The position numbers and the translations under genes are program-made. This document shows, one piece after another, positions 1-9,312 of a stretch of DNA of 64,000 bases; the stretch's first letter is position 1; each line of letters starts with the position of its first letter. The notes beneath the pieces were generated by a model, which saw only the letters and a list, made by a program, of their open reading frames with translations, was not told the DNA's origin and ran no database searches. Origin of the DNA: Neostapfia colusana (Eukaryota > Streptophyta > Magnoliopsida > Poales > Poaceae); NCBI GenBank assembly GCA_030760725.1, contig JASWHV010000001.1, positions 77,273,683 to 77,337,682 on the forward strand, read 5' to 3'.

Positions 1-2010
1 TTGGAAAAGGGAATTACATTCACCTGGACGCCACAGTGCGATACGAGCTTTCAGGAGCTAAAGAAGAGATTGACAACAGCCCCCGTGTTGGTTATGCCAG
101 ATATGCAGAAGAATTTCACGGTGTACTGCGATGCCTCTGGAAACGGGTTGGGATGTGTTCTCATGCAAGAGGGACATGTCGTGGCATATGCATCCCGGCA
201 GCTTCGGAAGCACGAGAAGAACTATCCTACACATGACTTAGAACTAGCTGCAGTGGTACACGCGTTGAAAATTTGGCGGCACTATTTGATGGGGAAGAGG
301 ACAGAGATATATACGGATCATAGGAGTTTGAAGTACATATTCACACAGCCAGATCTCAACCTTAGACAAAGGAGATGGTTAGAGCTAATCAATGACTTTG
401 ATGTAGGCATCAACTATCATCCCGGGAAAGCAAACGTCGTGGCCGATGCCTTGAGTCGGAAAGTGCAGGTCAATAAGTTGAGCTTGAAGGATATGCCTGC
501 AGAATTGAAGGACGAGGTTATAAGGCTCAATCTATGTCTAGTAAATAGTGGTGAAGCCATCGCCATGGAAGTGGACTCCACACTTGAGCGAGACATACGC
601 GAGGGACAAAAGAATGATGAGAAGATACAAGAGATCAGACAGCTCATCAAGGAAAATAAAGCTCATGGTTTTAGAGAGGATGAACAAGGAACGGTGTGGC
701 ACGGGAAAAGGATCTGTGTGTCAGAAGTAAAGGAGATTCGTAAATTAATTTTGAAGGAGGCTCACGATTCCGACTATTCCATTCATCCTGGGAGTACGAA
801 GATGTATCAGGACCTCAAAAGCAGGTATTGGTGGTATGGCATGAAGCGAGATGTCGCGGAACATGTTGCCCTATGTGACACATGTCAGTTGGTGAAAGCA
901 GAACATCAACGACCCGCGGGATTGCTGCAACCACTCAAAGTGCCTGAATGGAAGTGGGAAGAGATCAGCATGGATTTTGTCGTGGGATTGCCTAGGACCC
1001 AGTCCGGGTATGATTCAATATGGGTTATTATTGATAGGCTAACCAAGGTAGCTCATTTCATTCCGGTGAAGGAAAGCTACAGCGGAACCAAATTGGCAGA
1101 ATTGTACATGTCAAGGATTGTGTGTTACCATGGAGTGCCAAAGAAGATAGTCTCGGACCGAGGGACACAGTTCACCTCGAGGTTTTGGCAAAAGTTGCAT
1201 GAAACCATGGGAACCCATCTGAATTTCAGTTCTGCCTATCATCCCCAAACTGACGGACAGACGGAGAGAACCAATCAGATCCTTGAAGATATGTTAAGGG
1301 CATGTGCACTCAAAAACAATAGGAGTTGGGACCAGAACCTACCGTATGCGGAGTTTTCCTATAACAACAGTTATCAAGCTAGTATGAAGATGTCACCGTT
1401 TGAAGCTTTGTATGGAAGGAAATGCAGAACTCCCCTATTTTGGAACCAAACAGGAGAAAGTAAGGTGTTTGGTCCAGAAGTGCTACAAGAAGCCGAGGCA
1501 AAGGTGAGGGAGATTCGCAACAACTTGAGGATAGCACAGACACGCCAGAAGAGTTATGCTGATGTACGAAGAAGAGAGCTCGTTTTCAACGTGGGAGACT
1601 ATGTTTATCTCAAGGTGTCCCCTATCAGAGGACTTCGTCGGTTCAAGGTGAAAGGGAAGTTGTCACCTCGATACATCGGACCCTTTCAAGTTTTGGAAAG
1701 AAAAGGCGAAGTGGCGTACCAACTAGAGTTGCCGGTTCATCTGTCGGACGTGCACGATGTGTTCCATGTGTCGCAACTCAAGAAATGTCTGAGGACGCCT
1801 GAGGAGGTGTTACCCATGAATGAAGTGGATGTAGCTGAGGATTTGTCTTATGCCGAGCAACCATACAAGATTTTGGAGACAATGGAACGCCTCACCAGAA
1901 ATAAGAGAATCAGGATGTGCAAGGTGCAGTGGAAGCATCACTCAGAAGAGCAAGCCACCTGGGAACGGGAAGATGAGCTTAAGGCACAATTTCCGGAATT
2001 GTTTTCTTAG
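1..2010 (+). CDS. gag-pol: Pol polyprotein fragment (RNase H, integrase, chromodomain-like tail) of element A
   Basis: This is an open 669-residue 3' fragment of a gypsy polyprotein. It opens at the RT/RNase H boundary. RNase H carries YCDASG (about residues 42-47) and TDHRS (about 105-109). The integrase zinc-binding region has His residues near 255-262 and CDTC at 292-295. The DDE core is visible as MDFVVGLP (Asp near 325), SDRGTQF (Asp near 386) and QTER (Glu near 422). The last 60 residues (KILE...TRNKRIR...VQWKHHSEE...TWE) look like the divergent chromodomain of Tekay-type chromoviruses, thought to direct insertion to silent chromatin. Reverse transcriptase proper, protease and gag are upstream of the window. 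The stop is followed after about 30 bases by the polypurine tract. Of all pol copies here this is the only long one without a lesion. Confidence 0.95.
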   Translation: MEKGITFTWTPQCDTSFQELKKRLTTAPVLVMPDMQKNFTVYCDASGNGLGCVLMQEGHVVAYASRQLRKHEKNYPTHDLELAAVVHALKIWRHYLMGKRTEIYTDHRSLKYIFTQPDLNLRQRRWLELINDFDVGINYHPGKANVVADALSRKVQVNKLSLKDMPAELKDEVIRLNLCLVNSGEAIAMEVDSTLERDIREGQKNDEKIQEIRQLIKENKAHGFREDEQGTVWHGKRICVSEVKEIRKLILKEAHDSDYSIHPGSTKMYQDLKSRYWWYGMKRDVAEHVALCDTCQLVKAEHQRPAGLLQPLKVPEWKWEEISMDFVVGLPRTQSGYDSIWVIIDRLTKVAHFIPVKESYSGTKLAELYMSRIVCYHGVPKKIVSDRGTQFTSRFWQKLHETMGTHLNFSSAYHPQTDGQTERTNQILEDMLRACALKNNRSWDQNLPYAEFSYNNSYQASMKMSPFEALYGRKCRTPLFWNQTGESKVFGPEVLQEAEAKVREIRNNLRIAQTRQKSYADVRRRELVFNVGDYVYLKVSPIRGLRRFKVKGKLSPRYIGPFQVLERKGEVAYQLELPVHLSDVHDVFHVSQLKKCLRTPEEVLPMNEVDVAEDLSYAEQPYKILETMERLTRNKRIRMCKVQWKHHSEEQATWEREDELKAQFPELFS

Positions 2011-2040
2011 AAACACCAATCTCGAGGACGAGATTTCTTT

Positions 2041-2055
2041 TAAGGGGGGTAGAGC
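2041..2055 (+). other. Polypurine tract of element A
   Basis: The purine run AAGGGGGG lies in a TTTTAAGGGGGGTAGAGC context immediately before the LTR start TGTAAC. This is the usual plus-strand primer site of gypsy elements. The same context precedes the 3' LTR of element F. Confidence 0.85.
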
Positions 2056-2479
2056 TGTAACACCCCAAATTTTTAGTCAAAACTCAAATTTTGATTTAGA
2101 ACCATAAACCATGTTCAGAGGGGAATTTAGAAATTTTTGGACGTGTTGCATGTTTTGCAGAAATTCAAATTCAAACTGGAATTCAAATTAGACTCAAAAC
2201 AGAAAAGAAATGGAAAAAGAAAAAAGGAAAACCGGAAAAAAACTGGCCAGTGGGCCGAAACCCCAGCCGGCCCAGCAAACCCCCGCGCAGCCCGCCCCCG
2301 CGCGCGCCGCGCTGCCCCTCGCTGACGGGTGGGACCCGCCTGTCATCCCTAACCCCGCGACCCCGGACTTCTCCCCCGCGCGCGCGATCGCAACCGATCG
2401 GGAAACCGCGTCCCGCAGCCGAATTCTGGACCCTGAGGACTCTAACTCGATCACAACAGAACCACCGCCCTCCCCCGGC

Positions 2480-2486
2480 TATAAAA
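2480..2486 (+). promoter_or_regulatory. TATA box of the element A LTR
   Basis: TATAAAA stands in a CCCCGGCTATAAAAAC context at the end of a GC-rich stretch. The same context recurs at 41499 and 49329 in F, and a related TATATAAAC sits at the matching place in E. Transcription would start about 25-30 bases downstream and define the start of R. Confidence 0.7.
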
Positions 2487-4048
2487 ACAACCGATCCGAT
2501 CAGTTTTTCTCACGCGATCGCCGATTTTCACTCCGATGAGCACCGAGACTTCGCCGGTGAATTCTGGCCGATCTAAGCTCGGAAACTCTGATCTAACTCG
2601 TTGGTCTTGATCCACCGCCTCCGGGGAACTTTGCAGGTGCAGAAAACCCGAAGACTTACGGTGCAAATCCAGCTCCGACGAGCTTCGCCGTGGTTTTGCC
2701 TCGGACCTCGCCGCCGAGCACTTTCCAGGACCCCCGAGCTCGAGAAAACCCCCGAGGTGAGATCCCTGACCTCCCCTCTACCGATCTAGGCCATAAGATC
2801 ACAGTTCTAGGCAGAATTCTCGAGGATCCGAAAGTTTCCGGTGAGATCGCCACTTCCCGCCGCCGTGCGCCGCCGGCAGCGCCGCCCGCGCTCGATCAGA
2901 GCGGCGTGGCCGCTTGTGCGCCGTTTATTTTAAATCGCACGGTAGACTTTAAAACCCCGCGTACCGGTTCGATGTTATAATCTCAGCCGTCGGTTTAAAA
3001 TCAGACGGTCCACGTCAGCCCCGCGTTATAAAGACTGGAATTCTTACGTGCTACCCCCTGGGGTTCTCTGGAATTGAGAGCTAGCCCCGGAAACTTCAGA
3101 TCTAGCCCCTGGAACTCCAGAAAATCATGTAAATTCATTTAAAAATCAGTTTTAGCCCCTAGACTTAATAGAAATTAAGAAAAACACCTCTGAAAAGTGT
3201 AGCTAGACCCCTGGAAATTATGAAAATAATATTATAGACCCTGTAATGGGGTGAATTCATTATTTTAGCCCTGTTTAGTATTTAATTTAGAAAATTGAAT
3301 ATGTAACTAGTGTTTAAATATTAAAAAGGGGGACAAACCTAATTGTCAAAATTATTAAAAACTTTCTCAGTACTTAGAAAACTTTGGAGTGAGATAAAAA
3401 TATATTTTTGGGGCTGAAATAAATCTGTTTCATCTATTATTCACATTTAATAGTATAGGGACACATTTTTAAGTAAAGAATAGTTAAAGAAAAATAGGGA
3501 AAATAATTATGAAATAGTATACATCAGAAGCCAAGGTCAAAATATGATCTTAAATTATTTAGGACCAGAACCTAATCTGTTTAGGTAGTGTGTATTACTA
3601 ATTTAATAATAAAATGCACAATTATGCATAAGAATATAAATCTGAAAATATAGAAACTAGTAAATGATAAATGGAGTCTCTAAAGTACAAAGAATTCAGT
3701 TTAGGGTTGATAGAAATTATGAAGGCACATATGGAGAAGAAAAATACTTTTCATACATACTTGGTAGTTTAATATATAAGGAATTTATTTAAAACTGAAA
3801 CACACATATATACATGTATATATATATATATAGTATATGAGTATAAATATGAACACCAAAGTAGGAATCCTACACATGTAAATGAAAGTGTATGCAAGCC
3901 CCAAATCAACACACATAGAGTATCCACAACACATAAAATGGTAAAGAAACTTTCATAAATGTGAATGTGTGGTTTGTATGAAGTAGAAGTGTGAACTATG
4001 TCTTATGATTGTTGTTTTTCTTTTGCTATGTGTGATGGTATGAAGTAG

Positions 4049-5265
4049 AACCTGTTCAAGAGCAAGCTATCAGTTTCCAAGATCAGGACTACCCATTTCA
4101 GGAGCAGCAAGAAGGAGGCAAGTGTCCTTGACCACTTTGATCCTATGCTAGGATGTGTAGATAGAATTATTTGCATTGTCAAATGAAATATGAAACCCAT
4201 GCTAGGAAGTTTCCCTAGAATTGCATTACCTTGTTTCCTTGTAGCTTGGGTTGGGATTTATTTTGTCATGTCATTTATGTCCATGCATATGCTTAGCCAT
4301 GTTTAGAATGGGATGTTTGGGACATGAAATCATCAGTTTATGTTACCATACTCCTGAATGAGATATTGTGAGTTATGTAGAGGTAGGGATCAAGGCAAGT
4401 TGGATGTTTTGGTTGTGTGCTGGGTGCACGAGACTTGGGTTTGTGTTTAGTACTTGCCTGGATCCTAAGGACCGGTTCATGCAGCATGTAACCCGGCTTT
4501 ACAGTGCCAACCACATGCTGAGATGGGGCAGCTTAGCCAATTAATTAGGTGTATCCCCGGCGTAGTATGGGTGTGTTGGATGGTGCGGGGAATAGGAGTC
4601 AGCTGGACTGCCATATGAACCGCAAGGCTCAAGAGGGGGCCACTGCAGCGGGGTTGGAGCCTCTTGTATGCTGTTAGGGGTGAAACCTCAGTGGGCCCAC
4701 GCTCGTCGGGGATCCCTTTGTAAAGGCTTCGTAGTGATCTCTTGGCCACACACCTGGGAAGTGTGAATGTGGTTCGTAGCCACTGGCATAATGGAGGTTC
4801 TTTTAGTCCACCCGGCAACGGGGGATGAAATCACTACTTGTGGGTACAGTGGTACAAACTCTGCAGAGTCAAAACTGTCTTGACAGCCGTGCTCACGGTT
4901 AAGAGCGGCCTGGACTTATTCATGATTAGAGAATTGATGGTTTTGGAAGTTAAGCGGGGAGCTTAACATTGGAAATGATGATTATGGTTATTGGTTTATG
5001 ATGATGGGATGGGAGATTTGGATCATTTCACCTGTGTAGTAATGTAGGTGCTTAATAAGCTAAGGTGATAGGTATTAATTGCGTAGTGCTTTAACCATGA
5101 GTTCAACCTCTCCTTGTTCTAGCCATGCATGATATAATTTTCTCACACATGCTGAGTACCATTGGTACTCAACCTTGCATATTTGTTGGTTTATATTGCT
5201 GCTCAGGTCAAGATAATGAGGTGGTGTATAATGACCAAGATTTTGGACCCGAGGAAGGTTTTTAG
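4049..5265 (+). CDS. Putative spliced LTR microgene, exons 2 and 3 (element A copy)
   Basis: Exon 2 (4049-4117, 69 bases) follows a GAAGTAG acceptor and ends GAAGGAG before GCAAGTGTCC, a near-consensus GC-type donor. Exon 3 (5207-5265, 59 bases) follows GCTGCTCAG and ends with TAG at 5263. Both joins are phase 1. Exon 2 reads FQDQDYPFQEQQ and exon 3 reads NDQDFGPEEGF-stop, so the product would be acidic and Gln/Glu-rich. A likely first exon ends at 2756 (CCCGAG before GTGAGATC) in the compatible phase, but it has no conserved ATG. Equivalent exons with the same phases lie in the LTRs of E, B and G. The coding reading rests on cross-family conservation of frame, splice signals and stop; expression is not shown. 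Confidence 0.42.
4380..5171 (+). other. GC-rich, hairpin-rich conserved intron segment in the LTR (candidate structured RNA)
   Basis: The putative intron between microgene exons 2 and 3 changes from AT-rich to GC-rich sequence with many short palindromes: CTCTGCAGAG, CTGTC-TT-GACAG, CCGTG-CT-CACGG, and a hairpin at 5153-5171 with 8-base arms (TGAGTACC/GGTACTCA). The segment is strongly conserved in E (30100-30840 and 39360-40080, other strand) and recognisable in G (about 29220-29640). No long ORF spans it in a conserved way. A structured RNA used in packaging, dimerisation or splicing control is one explanation; I cannot show which. Confidence 0.35.
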
Positions 5266-5409
5266 GTTCATGAAGACCCCCGGGCAACACCTGTGATGGA
5301 GCCCTAAAGAATAATATTCCGCTGCTAGTTTATTTACTTGTGATGAAGCATTAGTGTTCATTGAGACATTTGTGATGTAAGACTTATTTATATTCGACAC
5401 CTGGCTTGT

Positions 5410-5415
5410 AATAAA
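5410..5415 (+). terminator. Poly(A) signal of the element A LTR
   Basis: AATAAA stands in GGCTTGTAATAAATGATGC near the LTR end. The same sequence occurs in all A/F and E family LTRs. Confidence 0.6.
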
Positions 5416-5511
5416 TGATGCTTCCCTATTTGTCATCACATGTATGAGAAAATGATCCTGGCATACATGTGATATTCACTTGGTTGTTCTTCGGAAAAAC
5501 CGGGTGTGACA

Positions 5512-5516
5512 GGGTG
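5512..5516. other. Right-hand target-site duplication of element A (GGGTG)
   Basis: The five bases after the LTR end match the uninterrupted site at 16989-16993 in the 3' LTR of B. The left copy is outside the window, so the duplication is inferred from the empty site. Confidence 0.6.
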
Positions 5517-6322
5517 TGCTGGCGCGCAAAGACCCTGTGGGCCGCAGTGTGCGGTCGCCTTGGCGTACGACGCGTGTCCCCGGGGCCCACCCGCAAGTTT
5601 AAACTTTTCCCCCGATTTTCAGATTTCCTTCAAACTTCAAATCCTCATAACTTGAGCTAGAGAGCTCCAAATCGAGTGAACCAAATTTTGTTGGATTCAT
5701 CTCTCTGAGCACTTTCCAGCAAATCAAGTTTCACTTCATGAAAACCCTTATTTCTCCAAAATTAATTCCTCAAAGTTTAAACTGCTTGGAATTTTAACTG
5801 GAGAATCCTTTGGAGGAAAATCCTGAAATTTTGCTGGAATGTTCACCAAAATATCCCTGAACTACCCTAAAAATTCCAGATCCATTTGAGCTCATTTGTT
5901 TCACCTAATGGTGTGATTAGTGAAACTGTTCCAGAGAAAATAGAAAATGTCCAGAAACATTTTCAGAATTTTCTTTGAAATTGTCTAGCTCATATCTTTA
6001 GCCAGGAACCTTCAAATTAAGTGCGACCAACTCCATTAGAACCCTCTGAAAATCTAGTTTTCAGAAAGTCATAGTTTGTTCCATGAAAATCCCTAGAACA
6101 CCCTAAGAGTTCCAATTAAGGTCAAGTACATAATTAATTGCGGAGGGCTCAAATGAGCTTTGCTGCAACTAAAACTTGACCAAGTCTGTATTTAGGTTGT
6201 AACCAAGCCACAGTAAAAGTTTCACAGTCATAGAGTCTGTCTAGTGGGACTTATAAGCGTCACAACTTCAAACTTAATACAAATGCATTTAAATTGATAC
6301 ATGTACCTCTTATATCATGTAG

Positions 6323-7584
6323 TCGCTAAGGTCGAGGAGGAACCCGAAGTCCTAGACTTCGTTACTCCGGAGGAGCAGCTAGCCTACGACCAAGAGCAGC
6401 AAGGCAAGCTCCGGTTTGCATTAACATTTTTACAAATTTCTATTGTTTTGAGCACTTACTTGGTTATTATGATTCCTTGCATTAGAGTCTTGTTTGGAAA
6501 CCCAATTGCATAGCCAAGAAGACCATGGGTTGGATTTAGGATTGCAAACCCCGTTAGCTACTGCAATGCTAAGATAGTGTAGGATTCGGTACAAGTCGAG
6601 TAGTTGGAACTACTCACGAGCATAGGCTAGAGGCACTCGACTCGGGTAGAGATAGCACATGAAACACATGGCAAGAAAATGAGACCAAGCGGAGGGTAAG
6701 GGCAGCAGGACTTTGGGGCCTGTGTGCTATAGCTCCGCTTGTGTCGATTGAGGACCGAGCCGTGTGCGGGCCTGTTGAACAAGCTAGAACAGTACCGAAG
6801 ACCTACCGGCTATATGGGGACCGGGAAACTGATGTAACTCGGGTAGCTGGGTGTTGAGGCATAGCTGGTCGTTCAGAGGGTAGGTTGAGAGCTCGAGGTG
6901 TAAATCGGCTGGCGGCACTGAGATGCGCGTGCAGAGATCTCTTGCTCGGGACGATTGGACCAGTTCAACATTTGGCTAACGGGTGAAAGGTAGTTGCGTA
7001 CGGCGTCCGTGATGGTTGTCGTAGGCAACATCGAGTACGGGCGTACATGACGGGTTATTCGGGTAACCCTGCAGGTGTAAATCGATTATAATCGCCATCC
7101 CTCGTGGTCAGTGAGTACCACTTGTTCACTGTACCATGACGTAGAAAGAACAGCCTAGTTACATATTTAAAATGTTGCTGATTGAAAGATGGACTTGATT
7201 GTTAATGATTTGCTGTAGTCTAGAGCTAACTAAAGTTCTTTTCAACTTTGGGCAAAGTACATGAGAGAAATGCATTTCTTGTTTGATTGCGGCTCTCTCA
7301 TGTGCCTTAGCGTAAGGTTCTCCACAACCTGCTGCTAAAACTTGAAAGTAAGGTTCCACTAATTAGGCGAGTCCTTTGCAAATGATTTTACCTCATGTAC
7401 CCATCATCCCCTCATGTAGAAGTTCCATGTTTAGGTGAGACGGGTCAGACTTGCTGAGCCTTCGTGCTCACTGCTTGTGTTTGAAGCTTTTGCAGGGTTC
7501 TATGAGGAAGGGACTCCCGAAGAGGAGACGGAACCCCAGGAGGGGAACCCCGTCGAGTGGGAGTCGTGCACCCCGCAGAGTTAG
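6323..7584 (+). CDS. Putative spliced LTR microgene, exons 2 and 3 (element B 5' LTR copy)
   Basis: Exon 2 (6323-6403, 81 bases) follows ATCATGTAG and ends CAGCAAG before GCAAGCTCC. It encodes EEEPEVLDFVTPEEQ and YDQEQQ. Exon 3 (7496-7584, 89 bases) follows CTTTTGCAG, encodes FYEEGTPEEETEPQ and ESCTPQS, and ends with TAG at 7582. The joins are phase 1, as in elements A, E and G, although the sequence is otherwise very different. An ATG at 6301 is in frame with exon 2 if the upstream GTAG is not used. The poly(A) signal lies about 120 bases after the stop. Confidence 0.42.
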
Positions 7585-7705
7585 TGTGCGTGTGTGCTAG
7601 CAAGGACACGCTCATGGGCTGAACCTGAACTTGATGCGTAGTCTACACTCGTGAGTGTAGACTGGACTTATTTTGATGTACAAATGTTCATAAACTCGTT
7701 TATGT

Positions 7706-7711
7706 AATAAA
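7706..7711 (+). terminator. Poly(A) signal of the element B 5' LTR
   Basis: AATAAA in TTTATGTAATAAAATTTTGC, duplicated at 19183 in the 3' LTR. Confidence 0.55.
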
Positions 7712-7817
7712 ATTTTGCTTCCGCTTTGTACCTTTAACGTGTGTTATCCGGTGCTGTGCAACGCAGCACCCCTCAGCGTGATCCTGGCTCGACAAGACCG
7801 TGGGGTCGTGTCAGCGC

Positions 7818-7829
7818 TGGTATCAGAGC
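7818..7829 (+). other. Primer-binding site of element B
   Basis: TGGTATCAGAGC begins four bases after the LTR end. It is complementary to the 3' end of initiator methionine tRNA, the usual primer for plant gypsy elements. The same site occurs in E, F and G. Confidence 0.9.
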
Positions 7830-9312
7830 TCGCTTGAGGTTTAACGCACTACAATGGTCATCTTTTTCAAAAATCCAGTGAGGAACGAGTTAGTAGCCCA
7901 TATAAGGATGTTATTAGTGTATAGAAAGTGACATATTAACCTAATTGCTTATGTCAGAAAATCGTGTATCTTGGGACGTTTATGTCTTGGTGGGTGCACG
8001 TAAGCGCTGTCCACCAGTGCGCACATGCTGAAGAGTGGAGCCCCACGGGTGGCAGGTGACCCGACCCGCTTTGATATCCTCTGTGACTCTTCATGTCGTT
8101 TGGGGTATTCGAGCAACGTCTGTTCCTGGCATGCGTGGTGCAATTTGGGAGACTCCATCACGTGGTCTGAAACGTGAACACGTAACTCAAGGCGTGTTTG
8201 GCTTGAGAACATCCGGGCGAGTGATGACGGCCGGGTGTACGAACTGTATGGATTCCTGGCTCGGTGTGCAGCCGAGTCTGATGATTGTTTGAGTTTCTGC
8301 AGGTAGCCTGACCACGAAACGGTAGACGTGTAGCATCCGTTTGCGAGTGACGATTAGTGCCACTGAACTAACGAAGCCGGCTAAGTCCGGTATAGGTTTT
8401 TCTTTGTGAGGACGTAGTACCGACATAATCTGGTGAAGCATCGACGTCACACCCCACTAAATGAACAACTTCATTGTAAAAAGTTGAAGGTTTTGATCAA
8501 AAGTAGTAAAACTTAATGTAACTCCTTCCCTTAATCAGAATATTCAAAGTTAACAAGTTTTCAACCTATAGGTTGTTAAGGACAGAGCACTCTGTTTTCA
8601 GCTGAATTAAGGCTGGAGTTAATCAGAGGTTAGAGGTTGAGTTCTTTCGAGGTTGGGGTCATATGATACATTTATGGAAAGCTTTGGAAGACCTTTACAA
8701 CTTTTCTGTTGAGGTCCAGAGGTGTTTCATCCCTTAACCACTCGAAAAATGCAGTAGAGTTGAAACTGTCCAGAAAACAGGACAGAGTTAAGACTCTCTG
8801 TAAACTCTCTGTAAATTAAGCATAACTTCCTGCTTAAAAATCCAAAAATAGAAAATGAGGTAGTTCTTGAAATCTTATGAGATGGGTTACAACTTTGTAA
8901 CAGAAAGTTTTGTCAGATTAGGAACAGAATTAACTGGAATTCTTGGACCAAATCAGTACCTAAAGCAGGGAGGTGCTGTCCAATTTTCTCCAGAAATTCT
9001 GTTAACTTTGACATCTCATAACTTTTGAACCAGGACAGATCTTAGGCCAAGCAAATACTTTCTGGAAAGCTATTGAAGTTAGCTTTAACTTTGATGTTGA
9101 GCTACAGAACTAGTTTTGCTTTAACATGGCCTAAATCAGGTTGAAATGAAAACTGGTCAGGGCTATCATGTTGAACAGCAGATCAGCAGTCAAGTTTGCT
9201 TAAAATTTGAACTGTTTCCAAATTTTATGGGTTCAATGACATGTCTTGTGTTATAACTCAATGGTTTACTGTTTAAATAAATATTTGACATTTCTCAAAT
9301 ATATTTTTACAG
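7830..9312 (+). other. Long non-coding leader of element B
   Basis: About 1.5 kb between PBS and orf0 holds no convincing ORF. The first 600 bases are GC-richer and the rest is AT-rich and intron-like. It ends ATATATTTTTACAG directly before the orf0 ATG, a good splice acceptor with a pyrimidine-rich lead. In E and F the same interval is only about 200 bases. A leader intron is the simplest reading. Confidence 0.5.

Larger units (their letters stand above)
1..5511 (+). mobile_element. Element A: 3' part of a Tekay-clade Ty3/gypsy retrotransposon
   Basis: The window opens inside pol of this element and contains its polypurine tract and a complete 3' LTR. It belongs to the same family as element F: the LTR starts (TGTAACACCCC), ends (GTGTGACA) and pol reading frames are nearly the same. 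The element ends exactly where sequence matching the middle of the LTR of element B begins (5512 matches 16989), so A was inserted into the 5' LTR of B. Its 5' LTR, PBS, orf0 and gag lie outside the window. The pol part in view has no stop or frameshift. Confidence 0.93.
2056..5511 (+). repeat. 3' LTR of element A
   Basis: This LTR of about 3.46 kb starts TGTAACACCCC and ends GTGTGACA. U3 includes an ATTCAAA-rich stretch (about 2158-2195) and a GC-rich section with a TATA box at 2480. The poly(A) signal AATAAA is at 5410, only about 100 bases from the end, so R would be about 2.9 kb and U5 very short. The R region holds the putative microgene exons (4049-4117, 5207-5265). It is about 117 bases longer than the LTRs of F, mainly because of an AT-repeat-containing stretch near 3800-3950 that F lacks. 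Confidence 0.92.
5512..7813 (+). repeat. 5' LTR of element B (distal part)
   Basis: This is the portion of the B 5' LTR to the right of the insertion of A. It ends GGGGTCGTGTCA just before the PBS. Its length equals that of the matching part of the 3' LTR. Scattered substitutions show an older insertion than F. The U3 and the first exon lie to the left of A, outside the window. Confidence 0.92.

Noticed and set aside
2194..2980. Several overlapping Pro/Arg/Ala-rich ORFs at the start of the A-type LTR on both strands (also at 41120-41998 and 48930-49829)
   Set aside because: They lie in GC-rich U3/R sequence, overlap on both strands, start from different codons in different copies and match nothing; composition explains the open frames. 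Only the stretch before the 2756 donor is considered, as a possible exon.
4477..4818. ORF of about 113 residues present in several LTR copies (also 30481-30825 and 51218-51559)
   Set aside because: It is open in several copies only because the block is conserved. It has no frame conservation of its own (some copies carry indels) and better fits a structured RNA segment.
6301..6513. Short ORF MYLLYHVV... (also 17778-17990) as a stand-alone gene
   Set aside because: Its first codons lie before the likely GTAG acceptor and its last part runs into intron sequence after the GC donor. The middle is the microgene exon 2, which is the better reading.
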